From Brevundimonas sp. NIBR11 (GTDB taxonomy: Bacteria > Pseudomonadota > Alphaproteobacteria > Caulobacterales > Caulobacteraceae): a stretch of DNA of 64,000 nucleotides. The notes beneath the pieces were generated by a model, which saw only the letters and a list, made by a program, of their open reading frames with translations, was not told the DNA's origin and did no database searches. Shown piece by piece: positions 63,459 through 64,000 of the stretch; position 1 is the stretch's first letter, and each line of letters starts with the position of its first letter. The stretch covers positions 786,001-850,000 of the forward strand of contig NZ_CP115465.1 in the NCBI RefSeq assembly GCF_027912535.1, given 5' to 3'. Made by a program: the position numbers and the translations under genes.

Positions 63459-64000
63459 ATGGGCGCGAGCGACAGGGACAGGACCGGGGTGGATCGTGCG
63501 AGCGTCCATCCGCTGGGCCAGCGCAGCGCGGCCGAGATGACCATCGCGGAGTTCGCCACCCGCTGGGTCATGCAGGTCGCCGACGTGGCGGAGATCGGTC
63601 GCTATGCCGCCGACAACGATCGGCTGGCCGCCTTGCCGAAGCCGGATCGGCGGGTGGTTTTCCTGGGCGATTCCATCACCGAGTTCTGGGGCGATCTGCA
63701 GGTGCTGGCGCCGGACGGGCCGCAACTTGTGAACCGGGGCATCTCGGGGCAGGGGACGGTGCAGATGCTGCTGCGGATCCAAGAGGATGTCGTGGCGTTG
63801 AGGCCGGACGCCATGGTCCTGACGGCGGGAGCGAATGATATCCGGGCCTTCGTCGGCGATGTGCGCTCGGCGGGGGAGGCGGCGGTGATCCGGATCCTGA
63901 GGAACATCGCCTCGATAACCGACATCGCGCGGGCGCATGGGATGGCGGTGACGATCGGGTCGATGACGCCCATTTGCGACAAGGCCAGAGCGCCCCAGAC
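63459..64000 (+). CDS. SGNH/GDSL hydrolase (3' end outside window)
   Basis: Begins at ATG 63459 with GGAAAGGAG nine bases upstream; I translated 180 codons to the window edge. Blocks of the GDSL family: RRVVFLGDSITEFWGDL (Ser nucleophile), VNRGISGQGTVQMLLRIQED (Gly oxyanion), TAGANDIRAFVG (Asn). The Asp/His block should follow beyond the window. No signal peptide is visible, so it is probably cytoplasmic. Such enzymes are often carbohydrate esterases; position beside the lactonase suggests deacylation of the imported glycan. Confidence 0.88.
   Translation, partial: MGASDRDRTGVDRASVHPLGQRSAAEMTIAEFATRWVMQVADVAEIGRYAADNDRLAALPKPDRRVVFLGDSITEFWGDLQVLAPDGPQLVNRGISGQGTVQMLLRIQEDVVALRPDAMVLTAGANDIRAFVGDVRSAGEAAVIRILRNIASITDIARAHGMAVTIGSMTPICDKARAPQ

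Overview
The window is high-GC DNA with dense, tightly packed genes, frequent GTG/TTG starts and many 4-bp ATGA/GTGA gene overlaps. Gene content (type II secretion, four large TonB-dependent receptors, GH47 and GH92 mannosidases, ManD, inositol catabolism with a DUF2090-fused IolC) points to an aquatic or plant-associated alphaproteobacterium of the Caulobacteraceae, most likely Brevundimonas. That placement is inference from gene style, since no rRNA is present. I see no insertion sequence, prophage structural gene, CRISPR array or intact tRNA. No gene-free stretch exceeds 300 bases.

Layout. 1-9314: a type II secretion system in two divergent operons, gspL-M-E-F (minus) and gspG-H-I-C-D (plus), with a stand-alone secretin-N-domain-like membrane protein convergent to gspD. 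9435-11333: manganese homeostasis, mntR and mntH with a clear palindromic operator. 11326-16537 (minus): a seven-gene flavin/iron-reductase type operon (PepSY membrane protein, DUF2271, DUF4198, ApbE, flavodoxin-reductase fusion, lipoprotein, 87-aa protein). 16665-26385: mannose-glycan utilisation (GH92; TonB receptor plus GH47) with DipZ and a histidine kinase between. 26652-29080: small genes of uncertain role: a DUF1801 gene that may be frameshifted, a LuxR-type regulator whose frame overlaps an 85-aa gene, two unknown genes and an XRE regulator. 29372-38868: TetR regulator, esterase, MFS, acyl-CoA ligase, TonB receptor and EntS-like MFS, with a near-perfect 28-bp palindrome between the last two.

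38962-64000 is a coherent catabolic region. An alginate-lyase-fold protein, a large TonB receptor and mannonate dehydratase (ManD) handle uronate glycans. A long minus-strand operon runs iolC-iolD-iolE-iolB-iolA, a GPH-family symporter and a GH105 unsaturated-uronyl hydrolase. Its RpiR-type regulator (iolR) and divergent inositol dehydrogenase (iolG) follow, then a second receptor paralogous to the first, a Tat-exported protein of unknown function, and a sugar-processing group (aldose epimerase, SMP-30 lactonase, SGNH hydrolase). IolG, IolE, IolD, IolB, IolC, the aldolase-like DUF2090 domain and IolA would together convert myo-inositol to central metabolites. Placing a uronyl hydrolase and hexuronide-type transporter inside the iol operon suggests that the natural substrate is a uronic acid-inositol conjugate rather than free inositol. 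That is the most interesting hypothesis here, and it is inference.

Regulation readable from sequence: an MntR operator before mntH; GGAA-N6-TTCC and a shared ATTCCAWWCG motif before iolC, iolG and the inositol-side receptor (IolR candidates); a shared 13-bp motif before the lyase and the uronate-side receptor (GntR-like candidate); and several intrinsic terminators.
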